Shown: positions 42,993-52,635 of the stretch, in pieces
Layout: each line of letters starts with the position of its first letter
Numbering within the stretch: the first letter of the stretch is position 1
DNA from: Anaerolineaceae bacterium
GTDB lineage: Bacteria > Chloroflexota > Anaerolineae > Aggregatilineales > Phototrophicaceae
Assembly: GCA_002702065.1 (NCBI GenBank)
Contig: NZXX01000005.1
Location: 186,001-250,000 of the forward strand
DNA length: 64,000 nt
Reading direction: 5' to 3'
Notes under the pieces: model-generated
The model's input: only the letters and a program-made list of their open reading frames with translations
Databases searched by the model: none
Told to the model about the DNA's origin: nothing
Position numbers and translations under genes: made by a program

Positions 42993-45242
42993 ATGCGCAA
43001 TGACCGCTGGTTGTACCCCCTCATCGGCCTGCTGCTCGCCTTCATGATCCGGACATCGGTGGCGTACGCCCACGCCAACCTGATTGATTCGGTTCCACCG
43101 GCCAACAGCACCCTGGAACAATCGCCACAAGAAATCCGACTGTGGTTTACGGAACCGCTGGAACCAGTGTTCAGCCACATCGATCTGCGCGATTCGCTTG
43201 GGCAGCGCGTCGATCTCCCATCCAGTCAGGTCGACGAAACCGACCGCCACCAACTGTTTATTCAGCCCGGCCAACTGGCGAATGGCATTTACACAGCCAC
43301 CTGGCGCGTGGTGTCGGCAGCCGATGGTCATCCGACTGAAGGCAGTTTTGCCTTTGGCGTCGGTACAGCAGTGAGCGCCGCCGATAGTGGTTCTCTTGAT
43401 GAAGCGCCGATTCCGTTACAAAATGCGGTCATCCGCTGGGCCAATCTGATCGCCCTCAGCCTTACGCTGGGCAGCGTCGGCTTCTGGCTGTTCGTCTGGG
43501 CCCCTGCCGAAATGTCGCATCATCGTGCCAGCATCCACCTCAATCGCCTGATGTGGGTTGGCTGGGTCAGTCTCGGTTTGACAGCACTGCTCATGCTGCT
43601 GATGCAGGTCAGCATATCAGCTGGAATCAATATAGTGGATTCGCTGACCTATCCCCAACTGGGCGCGTTCATCACGACAACCACATTTGGCAGGCTGTGG
43701 CTGGTCCGCGCCGTTCTCTGGTTAGCGATGGCCGGCGCGCTGATGGCCAGTCGCAGACAACCACGAGCGCTGTGGGTCGCCCTGCTGCTAGGTGCTCTCG
43801 TCGCGCTGACACAAAGCCTGTTCAGCCATGCCAGCGCCGCGCAGGAAACACATGCCGCGATCCTGGCGGATTGGCTGCACCTGCTGGCGACCGCGCTTTG
43901 GGCTGGCGGTTTGGTGGCTTTGCTGGTTACGCTGCGCGCCGCCCGGCAAGCACCGCAGAATATCGGGCGGCTGGTCGCGCTGTTCTCCAACCAGATGCGG
44001 ATTGCTGTCGCCGCGCTGATTATTACCGGGGCATATGCTGCGTGGCTGCACGTGGGTTCCGTCGAGGCTTTGCTGCACACCCATTATGGGCAGGCGCTGC
44101 TCGTCAAGCTGATCTTGGTGGTGCCGCTGCTGGGTATCGCGGTCATCAATCTGCTGTGGACTCACCGCCGGTTACAAGCAGGCAGTACGGTCTGGGCCAG
44201 GCGGTTGCGTGGTTTTGTCGCCATAGAGCTGGTACTGGTCGCGGCGATTCTGGTGGCGGTGGGTGTGATGACATCCGGCAGCCCGGCACGTGGCACACAG
44301 GCCCGGCGCGATGCCGACGCGGCAATGCCGCAACCACAACCCTATTTTGCGATGGAAATCGCCAACAACCAGATGATCCATCTCGAAATCATACCGGGCT
44401 ATGTGGGCGAAAATACGTTTGTCGTCACCCCCTATGACTCAGACGGCCAGGCCATCGAGGATGCCTCCCTCATTCGTCTGCGCTTCGACCATCTGGAAAA
44501 TAACATCGGCCAGAGTGAACTTCGCCCGGAGGCTATGGGGGATGGGGTCTACCAGACATCGGGTGCCAACCTGAGTCTGCCCGGTCGCTGGCGCATCCGC
44601 ATGACCGTGCAGCGCCCCGGTGAGTTCGATACGGTGGTCGATTTTGAAGCCGACATCACGCCGCCCCCGGCAGCATCGCCCGTGCCCGATACAGCCATCC
44701 CCCTGCCCGACCGCCTGCTGGCGTTGCTACTCACCAGTATCGCGCTGATTGTAGTCAGCACTTTCTTGGCCGTTCGGTCCAGCGCCAACCCAACCAGCCG
44801 GATCACCGCCATATTCGTGCTGGGTGTTGGATTGGTCGTGCTGCTCTCGACCACAGCCGCAATCGTGCAACCGGCCACCCTACAGATTACAAATGCGTGG
44901 GCACGCCCCATGCAGCAGGGTATGGTCAACGCCGTCTACCTCACCATCGACAACCCAACCGCCGTGGACGAGCAGCTTATAGGTGCCGACACATCCATTG
45001 CAGCCAGCGTTGAACTCCATCAGACACAGATTGAAAATGGCATTTCGCGCATGGAACCTGCTGAATCCATCGCCATTCCGTCCGGTGGCAGGGCCGACAT
45101 CGCGCCGGGCGGTTACCACATTATGCTGAATGATTTGCAGCGCGACCTGCAACCGGGCGACCAATTCGACCTTGTCCTGCACTTCGCCTCCGGTTCGTCA
45201 CAGACCATCACGATTCAGGTGCGGGACGACATCGCAAGTTAA
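42993..45242 (+). CDS. CopC-CopD-PCuAC fusion protein (copper uptake/handling)
   Basis: A 749-residue protein. Residues 1-26 are a signal segment cut before H27 (YAHANLIDSVPP), the Cu(II)-binding N terminus of CopC; H113 (DGHPTEGSF) is the second conserved His. Residues ~140-430 form a CopD-type membrane domain. A beta domain (residues ~450-560) and another membrane helix follow. Residues ~630-745 are a PCuAC domain with motif H676-x10-M687-x21-H709-x-M711, exactly the Cu(I)-binding spacing. CopC/CopD import copper and PCuAC delivers it to oxidases. All three on one chain is an unusual arrangement. Confidence 0.88.
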   Translation: MRNDRWLYPLIGLLLAFMIRTSVAYAHANLIDSVPPANSTLEQSPQEIRLWFTEPLEPVFSHIDLRDSLGQRVDLPSSQVDETDRHQLFIQPGQLANGIYTATWRVVSAADGHPTEGSFAFGVGTAVSAADSGSLDEAPIPLQNAVIRWANLIALSLTLGSVGFWLFVWAPAEMSHHRASIHLNRLMWVGWVSLGLTALLMLLMQVSISAGINIVDSLTYPQLGAFITTTTFGRLWLVRAVLWLAMAGALMASRRQPRALWVALLLGALVALTQSLFSHASAAQETHAAILADWLHLLATALWAGGLVALLVTLRAARQAPQNIGRLVALFSNQMRIAVAALIITGAYAAWLHVGSVEALLHTHYGQALLVKLILVVPLLGIAVINLLWTHRRLQAGSTVWARRLRGFVAIELVLVAAILVAVGVMTSGSPARGTQARRDADAAMPQPQPYFAMEIANNQMIHLEIIPGYVGENTFVVTPYDSDGQAIEDASLIRLRFDHLENNIGQSELRPEAMGDGVYQTSGANLSLPGRWRIRMTVQRPGEFDTVVDFEADITPPPAASPVPDTAIPLPDRLLALLLTSIALIVVSTFLAVRSSANPTSRITAIFVLGVGLVVLLSTTAAIVQPATLQITNAWARPMQQGMVNAVYLTIDNPTAVDEQLIGADTSIAASVELHQTQIENGISRMEPAESIAIPSGGRADIAPGGYHIMLNDLQRDLQPGDQFDLVLHFASGSSQTITIQVRDDIAS

Positions 45243-45429
45243 CGGCAGTTCAACCACACCTAACACCGGGTTGGTTTCGCCAAACAGCCATCATTAAATC
45301 GCGCTTTTTCTCCCCGAAACATAGCGCTGTATTTGTGAAATCCTGCATTTAATCCACTGCGTAGAAACCCACTGACGATACCGTTAGCATTGCTCCCGAA
45401 TGCTTCATCGTTATGAAGGAGAATGCAAC

Positions 45430-47526
45430 GTGTCTCATCGACGTCCGGTTTTTCAAGTGAGCGCCATAGCTGCACTGCTCATCGGGTGCTTTTCGCTGAC
45501 GCTGCTGCCAGCTGCGGCACAAGACACCCCTGCCTGTGAGGATGGTTTCTGGCTGTTCGACCATGAACGGCTGGCAACGGACCCGGTTTGCGTGCCGGAA
45601 AACCCACAGCGGATCATCTCGCTCGACATGCCTGCGACGGAATTTGTGCTTTTAAATGACATTCCGCTTGTCGGTGTCTTTGGTTATGCTGCCGACGAAA
45701 TTTCCGCCATCACACCAGGGCTGGCGGACAAACTGGCAGATATCCCAACTTTCGGCTGGCCGCCCAACCTTGAGCTGGTCACCGAATTGAACCCCGACCT
45801 CATTATTGCCTTCAAGGATTCGTCCCTGTTCTACGAAGGTATGGAGGAAATCGCCCCACTCGTCGTTTATGACGCGGCCTACCATACCGACTGGAAGTCC
45901 TCAACCGCTTTCTGGAGCCAGGTCTTCCAGAAAGAAGATGCCTATGCCGAGATGATGGCAACGTATGAAGCACGGGTTGCAGAGCTTCAGGACGCGCTCG
46001 GCGAAGACCGTGGCGACATCGAAGTATCCGCCTTTGTGCCCAGCCCGGACTATCCCATGATCTGGCTGATCGACTCGGCTCAAGGCGTTATCCTGCAAGA
46101 TGTGGGGCTGGGGCGTCCAGCATCTCAAAATCAGACTTTTGAAGAAGGGGGTTACGCGGAGGGCGGTGCCGATTATGGCTTTGTCGCCATTTCCAACGAA
46201 GCACTCGACCTCGCTGATGGCGACGAAATCTTCATTTTTACGTGGGCATCGACAGACCCCGACGTTGCCGCCCAGAACATCCAGAGTCTGGAAGATTTCC
46301 ACCAGAACAATGCCCTCTGGCAAACACTGAACGGTGTTCGCGAAGGTAATGTGCATATCGTCGGGCCACATTGGTTCCGCGCCCAGACATATCTGGCAGC
46401 CAACCTCATTCTGGATGATCTATTCGCCTATCTGACCGACATCGAGCCGACAATTCCCAGCCCGGCGGCCCAGTGGACCACCCCAACCCTGCCGGTAGAC
46501 GCCACACCTGAAGCAACAACAGCGTTACCGGTCGTACAGGCAGGCTTTCCGTCGCTTAACCCGGCGGACATCACGCATTTTGAGGTTATTGAAGAAACTG
46601 CTGACACCATCACCGTCCGTCATCTGCATGGTGAGACCACCTTCCCGCGCAATCCACAGCGGATCGTCACCGACATGAATACAGCGGAAATCCTGATTTC
46701 GCTGGGCATCATCCCGGTAGGTTATCTATCGCCTGAAGGTCAGGGGATTTCGCCGGTCATCGCCGAAGTTGCGCCGGATATGACGCTGTTACCCGTCGTC
46801 GAAAGCCCCAATTACGAACAGATTCTGACCCTCCAGCCAGACCTGATTATCGGGGCAAGCTGGATAGGGACAAGCGGCGATGCCAGCGAATATGAACGGA
46901 TGAGTGCGCTGGCACCCACCGTGCCGTTCACGATCTGGCCCGGCCTGTTGTGGGCGGACTCAACGCGGCAGGTGGCTGCCCTGTTTGGGCGGGAGGCACA
47001 GGCCGAAGCGGTGATCGCGGATTATAACCAGCGTGTCGCCCAGGCGCGCGAGCAAATCGCCCCTGTGTTTGGCGACGAGACGGTCAGCCAGCTGCTTTTC
47101 TTTGGCCCCTCGGCATGGCTCTACAGCCCGACGGATGTCCATGATGGTTACATTTACTCCGAAGATTCGATTGGCTGGCTCTACTATGAACTGGAACTGA
47201 TACCAGGGCCGGGCATGGTGCGCCTTTTCCTGGAAGAAACCGATGAGGTCATCCCGTTTCTTGAAATCACGGGGGAACTGCTGCCGAAAATTGAGGCCCA
47301 GCACCTCATTGTATTCCCCAATGGCTACAGTGGTGCCGAAGGCATCAGCGAGGGTTACCTCGATTACATTGAGAGCCCGATCTGGCAAGCCTTGCCTGCG
47401 GTGCAAGCGGGCAATGTCTACGTCATCACAGGTGTGAACAAATCCCGCGGCTACTACACCAAGCTGGATAACATCGAAATCTTTGTCGATATTGTCACAG
47501 CCAGCCTGACAGACACATCTGACTAG
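45430..47526 (+). CDS. Tandem-duplicated periplasmic binding protein (FecB/BtuF-like), two modules
   Basis: A 698-residue secreted protein with two class III substrate-binding (Peripla_BP_2) modules. Module 1 starts CEDGFWLFDHERLATD, then VCVPENPQRIISLD; module 2 starts near residue 395 with FPRNPQRIVTDMNTAE. Each has P-x-LE-x-x-x-x-L-PDLII and a GNVYxV-type C-terminal strand. Such domains bind siderophores, heme or cobalamin for ABC import. Start GTG 45430 has GAAGGAG 8 nt upstream. The signal region contains LIGC, a possible lipobox, and AAAQ, a possible SPase I site. No permease or ATPase is adjacent. Confidence 0.85.
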   Translation: MSHRRPVFQVSAIAALLIGCFSLTLLPAAAQDTPACEDGFWLFDHERLATDPVCVPENPQRIISLDMPATEFVLLNDIPLVGVFGYAADEISAITPGLADKLADIPTFGWPPNLELVTELNPDLIIAFKDSSLFYEGMEEIAPLVVYDAAYHTDWKSSTAFWSQVFQKEDAYAEMMATYEARVAELQDALGEDRGDIEVSAFVPSPDYPMIWLIDSAQGVILQDVGLGRPASQNQTFEEGGYAEGGADYGFVAISNEALDLADGDEIFIFTWASTDPDVAAQNIQSLEDFHQNNALWQTLNGVREGNVHIVGPHWFRAQTYLAANLILDDLFAYLTDIEPTIPSPAAQWTTPTLPVDATPEATTALPVVQAGFPSLNPADITHFEVIEETADTITVRHLHGETTFPRNPQRIVTDMNTAEILISLGIIPVGYLSPEGQGISPVIAEVAPDMTLLPVVESPNYEQILTLQPDLIIGASWIGTSGDASEYERMSALAPTVPFTIWPGLLWADSTRQVAALFGREAQAEAVIADYNQRVAQAREQIAPVFGDETVSQLLFFGPSAWLYSPTDVHDGYIYSEDSIGWLYYELELIPGPGMVRLFLEETDEVIPFLEITGELLPKIEAQHLIVFPNGYSGAEGISEGYLDYIESPIWQALPAVQAGNVYVITGVNKSRGYYTKLDNIEIFVDIVTASLTDTSD

Positions 47527-47536
47527 GTACGAACCG

Positions 47537-47570
47537 GTGCAGTCCGCCTCACCAGTGGGCTGCACTTTCT
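47537..47570 (+). promoter_or_regulatory. Hairpin between the two tandem binding-protein genes
   Basis: GTGCAG (47537-47542) pairs with CTGCAC (47560-47565), followed by TTTCT. It could be a leaky terminator or a processing site that changes the ratio of the two proteins. Confidence 0.45.
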
Positions 47571-47606
47571 GTGTGAGAAACCTGATTAACCAGCGAGGAA
47601 GAATAC

Positions 47607-50363
47607 ATGAAACACCGCACGTTTATGCTCTTGACCCTGCTCACCCTGCTGCTGGCGAGTGTGACTTCACTCACCGCCCAGGATGCGACAGAATGCGAAG
47701 ATGGCTACAACCTGATCACCCATGAACGCGGCGCAACCTGTGTGCCGAACGATGTGCAGCGCGTGGTCACGCTGGAAAATTCCATGACCGAAGCTGTCGT
47801 CACGCTGGGTGTTCAGCCTGTGGGCGTGGCCGATATTGAACTTTACAATTCGCTCGTCAACATCCCGATTGAGCTTTCGGAAGATGCTGTTGACGTTGGC
47901 AGCCGCCGCGAGCCCAATCTGGAAGCGATTACGGCGCTCAACCCGGACCTGATTATCGCTGCCAGCTTTCGCGTCACCGAGAATTATGACGAACTGAATG
48001 CGATTGCCCCAACATTGGCTTTCGCCGGTTCCGAAAACCTTGAGGTCATGAGCGATTTCTTCACCAGCATCGCGCACGCCCTTAACCGGGAAGCCGAGGC
48101 GGAACAGATCCTGGCCGATATGAACCAGCATTTCGCGGAAGCCACCGCCGCCATCGAAGCGGCTGACCTTGACAACACCCGGTTTGTCCTTTCCCAAACC
48201 TGGTACGAAGACGAGGCCTTCACCTTCCGGCTGTTTACCGACAACGCGATGCCTGTCGAAATCCTGACCCATATCGGCCTGGAAAACGCATGGGATGCCG
48301 AAATCAACCCGGATGGATTCACAGTCGTAGGTATTGAAACACTCGGTGAGATCACCGAGGCCAATTTCCTCTTTATCACCGATCCGGACTCCGCGCCGTT
48401 TTACGAGCAATCGCCCCTGTGGAACAGCCTGCCATTTGTTCAGTCCGGCGCCGCCTACCGGCTCAACGATGATCTGTGGTTGTTCGGTGGGCCGCTTTCA
48501 GCCGAGCGACTGGTCGATGTTGTGTTACAGGCGCTGGATGTCGAGCAGGCAACCGTCGAATCTCCCGTGACTCAGACTATCACCTGTGAAGCGGGGTTCC
48601 GCCTGTTCGACCATGAATATCTGGCGGGTGATCCGGTGTGCATTCCCGAAGACCCGCAGCGTATCCTCGCACTGGAAATTTCTGCGCTCGAAACCGTGCT
48701 GCTGACCGACAAAGAACTGGTCGGTACGGCGGGCTGGCTGCACGAAGAAATCCCGGTAATCCTGCCCGAACTCGCCCCGGCCCTCGAAGGTGTCGCCGAT
48801 ACGGGCTACCCCGCCAATCTGGAAGTGGCCCTGCTGGCCGCGCCCGACCTGATTCTGGCCGTTGACGGCGACATCGACCTGGATGCTGCCAGAGAAATCG
48901 CGCCCGTCGTGATGCCCAAACCGGGGCTGGAATACAGCTGGCGCGAAAGCATGGAATTCTGGAGCGAGGTACTTGGGACACAGGCCCTTTACGCAGATAT
49001 GATCGCCAGCTACGACGCCCGCATCGCAGAGTTTCAGGCGGCATTGACGACAGACCCGACGATTTCGGTGATCGGCACCAGCTCTTACGGTGCCTATATG
49101 TGGCTGGTAGATACCGCGCCCGGTGTCGTCATCGCCGATGCAGGCCTGACCCGTCCTGAATCACAAAACCTCAGCGGTGAAGCAGCGGTCGACCGTTATG
49201 GCGAACAACGCTGGATTTCACTGTCCGAGGAACGCTTTGATCTGGCGGATGCCGACGCTATCTTTGTCTTCACCTATGCCACCACCGACCCCGAAACGCT
49301 GCAAACCGAAAACACCGCGATGGAAGCGTTCAAGTCCAACGCGGTTTGGAATACGCTGTCCGCCGTGCAAGCCGGCAATGTTTACTACGTGGGGCCGCAC
49401 TGGTGGCGCGCCCAGACGTATCTGCTGGCAAACAAGGTGCTGGATGACCTGTTCACCCACCTGACAGGCAGCAGCGCCGACACTGCCGTATTATTCCCGG
49501 CAGCCGCAGCCGCCTGCGAAGCCGGGTTCCGCCCCATAACGGATATGCATGGCGAGGTGTGCGTGCCAGAAAACCCGCAGCGCATCGTCGCCCACTTTTT
49601 TGCATCGGATATGATCGCGCTGGACCTGCCGATGGTGGGGACGAATTTTAATAATGCCTCGCTGGTGGTCCCATCAGAACAGCTTGAAGGCGTTACCGAT
49701 ATTGGCGTTGAGCCAAACGTCGAAACGGTGCTGGGTCTGGACCCCGATCTGATTTTCGTACCCGATTTTACCGATGCCGGTGTGGTTGACCTGCTGGCGG
49801 AAATCGCGCCAACGGTGGTTATCCCCTACGGTGGCGACCCATTTGAACGGTTGACCCTGTTTGGCGAAATCACAGGCCAGCCGGCAGTCGCCCAGGCGTG
49901 GATTGATGCGTATGAAGCCAAAGCTGACGCCCGGCGGGAAGAAGTCGCCCCACTGATCGAGCCAGGAGAAACAGCAACCGCCTTCATCATGTACGGGGAT
50001 GATCAGCTTTACATTTATGGTCACCCGCGTCTGGGGCCGATCATGTACGATGTGTTTGGCTTCTCTCAGCCCGCTGCCGTCACCGAGCTTTTCAAGGATG
50101 ACCCCGGTGCCCTGTGGAAAGCGGTGTCTATCGAGCTGCTGCCGCAGTACGTGGGCGACCGTATTTTTCTGGTACAGGTAGATAATGAGGACGCCCAGGC
50201 GGCGACCGAGGCGCTGATTGACAACCCCCTCTGGCAAAGTCTGCCCGCAGTACAAAACGGCAACGTCTATTATGTCAGTGGCCGGTGGGCGTTTAACGAC
50301 CCCCTGACCCTCGACTGGTTGATTGATGAAATGGCCGCTGTGTTGATCGCAGGCAGCAGCTAG
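47607..50363 (+). CDS. Tandem-triplicated periplasmic binding protein (FecB/BtuF-like), three modules
   Basis: A 918-residue secreted protein with signal peptide MKHRTFMLLTLLTLLLASVT. Module 1 starts CEDGYNLITHERGATC, module 2 (~residue 327) CEAGFRLFDHEYLAGD, module 3 (~residue 633) CEAGFRPITDMHGEVC. Each is followed by xPxxPQRI/V and a full class III binding fold ending in W-x-x-L-x-x-V-Q-x-GNVYYV. The paired Cys at each module start probably form a disulfide. Module 2 is closest to module 1 of the upstream gene. No lipobox is seen and no transporter genes are nearby. Confidence 0.86.
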   Translation: MKHRTFMLLTLLTLLLASVTSLTAQDATECEDGYNLITHERGATCVPNDVQRVVTLENSMTEAVVTLGVQPVGVADIELYNSLVNIPIELSEDAVDVGSRREPNLEAITALNPDLIIAASFRVTENYDELNAIAPTLAFAGSENLEVMSDFFTSIAHALNREAEAEQILADMNQHFAEATAAIEAADLDNTRFVLSQTWYEDEAFTFRLFTDNAMPVEILTHIGLENAWDAEINPDGFTVVGIETLGEITEANFLFITDPDSAPFYEQSPLWNSLPFVQSGAAYRLNDDLWLFGGPLSAERLVDVVLQALDVEQATVESPVTQTITCEAGFRLFDHEYLAGDPVCIPEDPQRILALEISALETVLLTDKELVGTAGWLHEEIPVILPELAPALEGVADTGYPANLEVALLAAPDLILAVDGDIDLDAAREIAPVVMPKPGLEYSWRESMEFWSEVLGTQALYADMIASYDARIAEFQAALTTDPTISVIGTSSYGAYMWLVDTAPGVVIADAGLTRPESQNLSGEAAVDRYGEQRWISLSEERFDLADADAIFVFTYATTDPETLQTENTAMEAFKSNAVWNTLSAVQAGNVYYVGPHWWRAQTYLLANKVLDDLFTHLTGSSADTAVLFPAAAAACEAGFRPITDMHGEVCVPENPQRIVAHFFASDMIALDLPMVGTNFNNASLVVPSEQLEGVTDIGVEPNVETVLGLDPDLIFVPDFTDAGVVDLLAEIAPTVVIPYGGDPFERLTLFGEITGQPAVAQAWIDAYEAKADARREEVAPLIEPGETATAFIMYGDDQLYIYGHPRLGPIMYDVFGFSQPAAVTELFKDDPGALWKAVSIELLPQYVGDRIFLVQVDNEDAQAATEALIDNPLWQSLPAVQNGNVYYVSGRWAFNDPLTLDWLIDEMAAVLIAGSS

Positions 50364-50393
50364 GCAGCAATCGCCTGCATAGGCGGTTCTTGC

Positions 50394-50456
50394 TTGTTCG
50401 ACTAGGGACAGCCTGCGACCGATCCGGTCAGCATGCCGGACAACCCGCAGCGCGTC
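50394..50456 (+). pseudogene. Remnant of another binding-protein module
   Basis: Read in the frame of TTG at 50394, this gives LFD, a stop, then GQPATDPVSMPDNPQRV. It aligns with LFDHERLATDPVCVPENPQRI of the tandem binding proteins, with a stop codon and loss of the second Cys. The match ends at 50456. It is 30 nt beyond the triple-module gene, so it is most likely the decayed head of a further module. Confidence 0.7.
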
Positions 50457-50772
50457 CATCAAAATGCGAAACGTAGCCACAGGTCACAGCCATCAACGGC
50501 GCAGGGTAACAACCTACGCTGCGCCCTGGTGGCTGTCATACCACCTTAGCAGCACTTCGAATCAATTTGCTTTTGCGGAAACGTGGGAAACAATCACGCG
50601 GCATGCCAGCACGGCAACAAACTGGCAGATTGATCAGATATTTCACAGGGCCATTGTTGCGGTCCTGTGCGACAGGCGACAACTATCATCGGACCCGCCT
50701 GCCACACCCGGCTATCCATCGAGCGGCACGGAACCTGGCTCTAGCAAGCTCGACACTTGGCTTCAAGCCCTG
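50457..50772. other. Stretch without a gene after the module remnant
   Basis: Frames here look like noise. The only structure is a GGCGCAG (50498-50504) / CTGCGCC (50519-50525) inverted repeat without a T tract. It may be degraded coding sequence continuing from the remnant. Confidence 0.5.
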
Positions 50773-51246
50773 TCACGGCTGCCGTTCCGGATACCGTTGC
50801 AGATTGGCTTCCAGATGATCGGCGAGAGCTGACAGGGTGCGCGCAGGGGTATGAAAGCGCAGGCTGACAAGATTGTTCTCGCGGGGGACCAACACCTTGG
50901 TCGGCGGCTGAAACTCATCCATCAGGTTCACCCGCAGGCCCACCACCTCACCGTCATCGTTGCGGATGGCATCAAAGCTGACATCTGGCTCAGAAAAGCC
51001 AAAGCTATCGTCGTCCACAGGGGCGTTATCCTGAAGGGCGCGCAACCAGTGCACGCATTCGGCTACTTCCCATGTCAGCGCACCGGCGTCTTCCACCTGC
51101 CACCGCCACGCTCCATGAACGGACTGCAACACCACTCGGAAAATCAGCCAGTTGGCGTCCTGAGCATCGAGGAAATCACCCTCGAATTCATAACCAGCGA
51201 TGTCAATTTCCATTTTGAAACGATCATTTTCTAGAATGGCAGGCAT
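50773..51246 (-). CDS. Hypothetical protein, WapI-immunity-like
   Basis: A 157-residue protein. DANWLIFRVVLQSVHGAWRW, a W/E-rich segment (LTWEVAECVHWLRAL) and the late FSEPDVSFDAIRND recall WapI-type immunity proteins and related actinobacterial proteins of similar size. No toxin gene is next to it, so the immunity role is not supported by context. AAGGAGG lies 4 nt before ATG 51246. It is an isolated minus-strand gene. Confidence 0.6.
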   Translation of the reverse strand: MPAILENDRFKMEIDIAGYEFEGDFLDAQDANWLIFRVVLQSVHGAWRWQVEDAGALTWEVAECVHWLRALQDNAPVDDDSFGFSEPDVSFDAIRNDDGEVVGLRVNLMDEFQPPTKVLVPRENNLVSLRFHTPARTLSALADHLEANLQRYPERQP

Positions 51247-51417
51247 CACACCTCCTTGCAGTGTTCACGCTTCTGGTTCTACCAGATTAAATCCGAATTA
51301 TAACGAAATAGCAGAAAATTGCCTGCTCCATACGAACCAATTACGTGTATTCCTGCATTACATGATATGATGAATCCACACCGGATGACCAGCAAGACTC
51401 ACGGGAGTACGATTGGA

Positions 51418-52515
51418 ATGTCAACCAACGCAGACTCGCTCATACGCGAAGCGATCTCGGTTTATCGGGAAGGGAAAAAAGATCAGGCGCGCACCCTGCT
51501 GCTGCAAGCGGTCGATCTGGACGAGCGCAGTGAAGAAGCGTGGTTGTGGCTTAGCGCGGTGGTCGATACCCCCGAAGATCAGATAACGTGTCTTGAAAAT
51601 GTCCTCACGATTAACCCGGATAATGCCAAAGCCCAACAGGGTCTGACTATCCTCAATGAGAAATTGAACGCGCCTCCGGTGATGCCATCGACGCCCGCCG
51701 TTCCGTCGGCAGCGTTTGCAGCAGAACCCGAAGAGGATGACGATCCGTTCGCCAACGTCAGTTTCACCGAGCAAACCCCAACCACAGCCCAGTCCCCGTT
51801 TGTCGATGCACCAGAGGTTGATGAAGAACTGCCTGATTCGGGCGTATGGGATAGCATCGCAACCAGCAGCGCAAGTGCGGTGCCCGCGGCCCCCGAACCC
51901 GCGCCAGAAGTGTATAACGACTGGATCGCCGGGCTGAACATCGGCACAAATGAAGCGGGAGAGGCATTTGGCGTTGATGACAGCGACCTGTTTGATGAAG
52001 GCCCCTTCACAGGCGGCGAACCGTTTGAGTTGGACAAAGACATATTCAGCCAGGTCGATGACGATGAAGAATTCCTGACCACCGACGCCGGCCCATTCAG
52101 CACCAGCCCGTTCACTGCCGACCTGGATTTCGATGAGGACGAAGACGAAGACGACGAAGCACCTGCCGCGGCCGCATCATTTCCGCCCCCGGTTGCGCGG
52201 CCCGCACCCCGCGAGACGACCAGCATTCCGCTGCAATCACCGGCGCCAAGAGCAGCAGACCCCATGTTATCCTCATTTGACGTTGATGATGATTTCGATG
52301 ACATAGACCTTTATGATGACTATGATGATAACGATCTGGTCTCGGTAGACCCGTCCGAGTTTTTCCGGTTTATCCCTGCCGAGATTAAAGCCAGCCGTCT
52401 GCCTGGAACCCGCGAACGCTACCCAACCGCGATAATCCTGAGTTTGATGCTGTTGTTTGTGCTTAACATCGGGGCGGTGGCGCTGGTTTTCCTGACCCTG
52501 TCGAACGGGGGTTGA
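51418..52515 (+). CDS. TPR-like, acidic, C-terminally membrane-anchored protein
   Basis: A 365-residue protein. Residues 1-80 form about two TPR-like helix pairs (REAISVYREGKKDQARTLLL, AWLWLSAVVDTPEDQITCLE, NPDNAKAQQGL). Residues ~85-300 are a low-complexity Asp/Glu/Ala/Pro-rich disordered region. The end is a single membrane helix (AIILSLMLLFVLNIGAVALV). The domain order suggests a scaffold with its TPR part in the cytoplasm. Longer in-frame starts exist; the ATG at 51418 begins right at the first helix. Function unknown. Confidence 0.75.
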   Translation: MSTNADSLIREAISVYREGKKDQARTLLLQAVDLDERSEEAWLWLSAVVDTPEDQITCLENVLTINPDNAKAQQGLTILNEKLNAPPVMPSTPAVPSAAFAAEPEEDDDPFANVSFTEQTPTTAQSPFVDAPEVDEELPDSGVWDSIATSSASAVPAAPEPAPEVYNDWIAGLNIGTNEAGEAFGVDDSDLFDEGPFTGGEPFELDKDIFSQVDDDEEFLTTDAGPFSTSPFTADLDFDEDEDEDDEAPAAAASFPPPVARPAPRETTSIPLQSPAPRAADPMLSSFDVDDDFDDIDLYDDYDDNDLVSVDPSEFFRFIPAEIKASRLPGTRERYPTAIILSLMLLFVLNIGAVALVFLTLSNGG

Positions 52516-52580
52516 GGCTGGACAATGCCGAATCGGCTATGATAAAATTCGTAACTATGTCCAGTCCAATAAACTCATAG

Positions 52581-52626
52581 AAAGGAGCGTGCGGCACCTG
52601 TGTTGTCAGACAACCCAAACGCCGCA
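52581..52626 (+). promoter_or_regulatory. Folded leader of rpsT
   Basis: AAAGGAG (52581-52587) is 48 nt upstream of the rpsT ATG, too far to act directly. Between them TGCGGC (52590-52595) pairs with GCCGCA (52621-52626), enclosing the small hairpin GTTGT-CAG-ACAAC (52602-52614). When folded, the Shine-Dalgarno is brought about 11 nt from ATG 52636. This is a plausible translational control element, in keeping with known S20 autoregulation in E. coli. Confidence 0.55.
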
Positions 52627-52635
52627 TGATGATCG

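Noticed and set aside
50464..50832. Plus-strand ORFs after the binding-protein remnant.
   Set aside because: Cys/Arg/Ser-rich noise, overlapping the end of the minus-strand WapI-like gene; no ribosome site.
52600..52629. A possible short leader ORF (GTG TTG TCA ...) before rpsT.
   Set aside because: Spacing from AAAGGAG is about 12 nt and only 9-10 codons are present; the stem-loop reading explains the region better.
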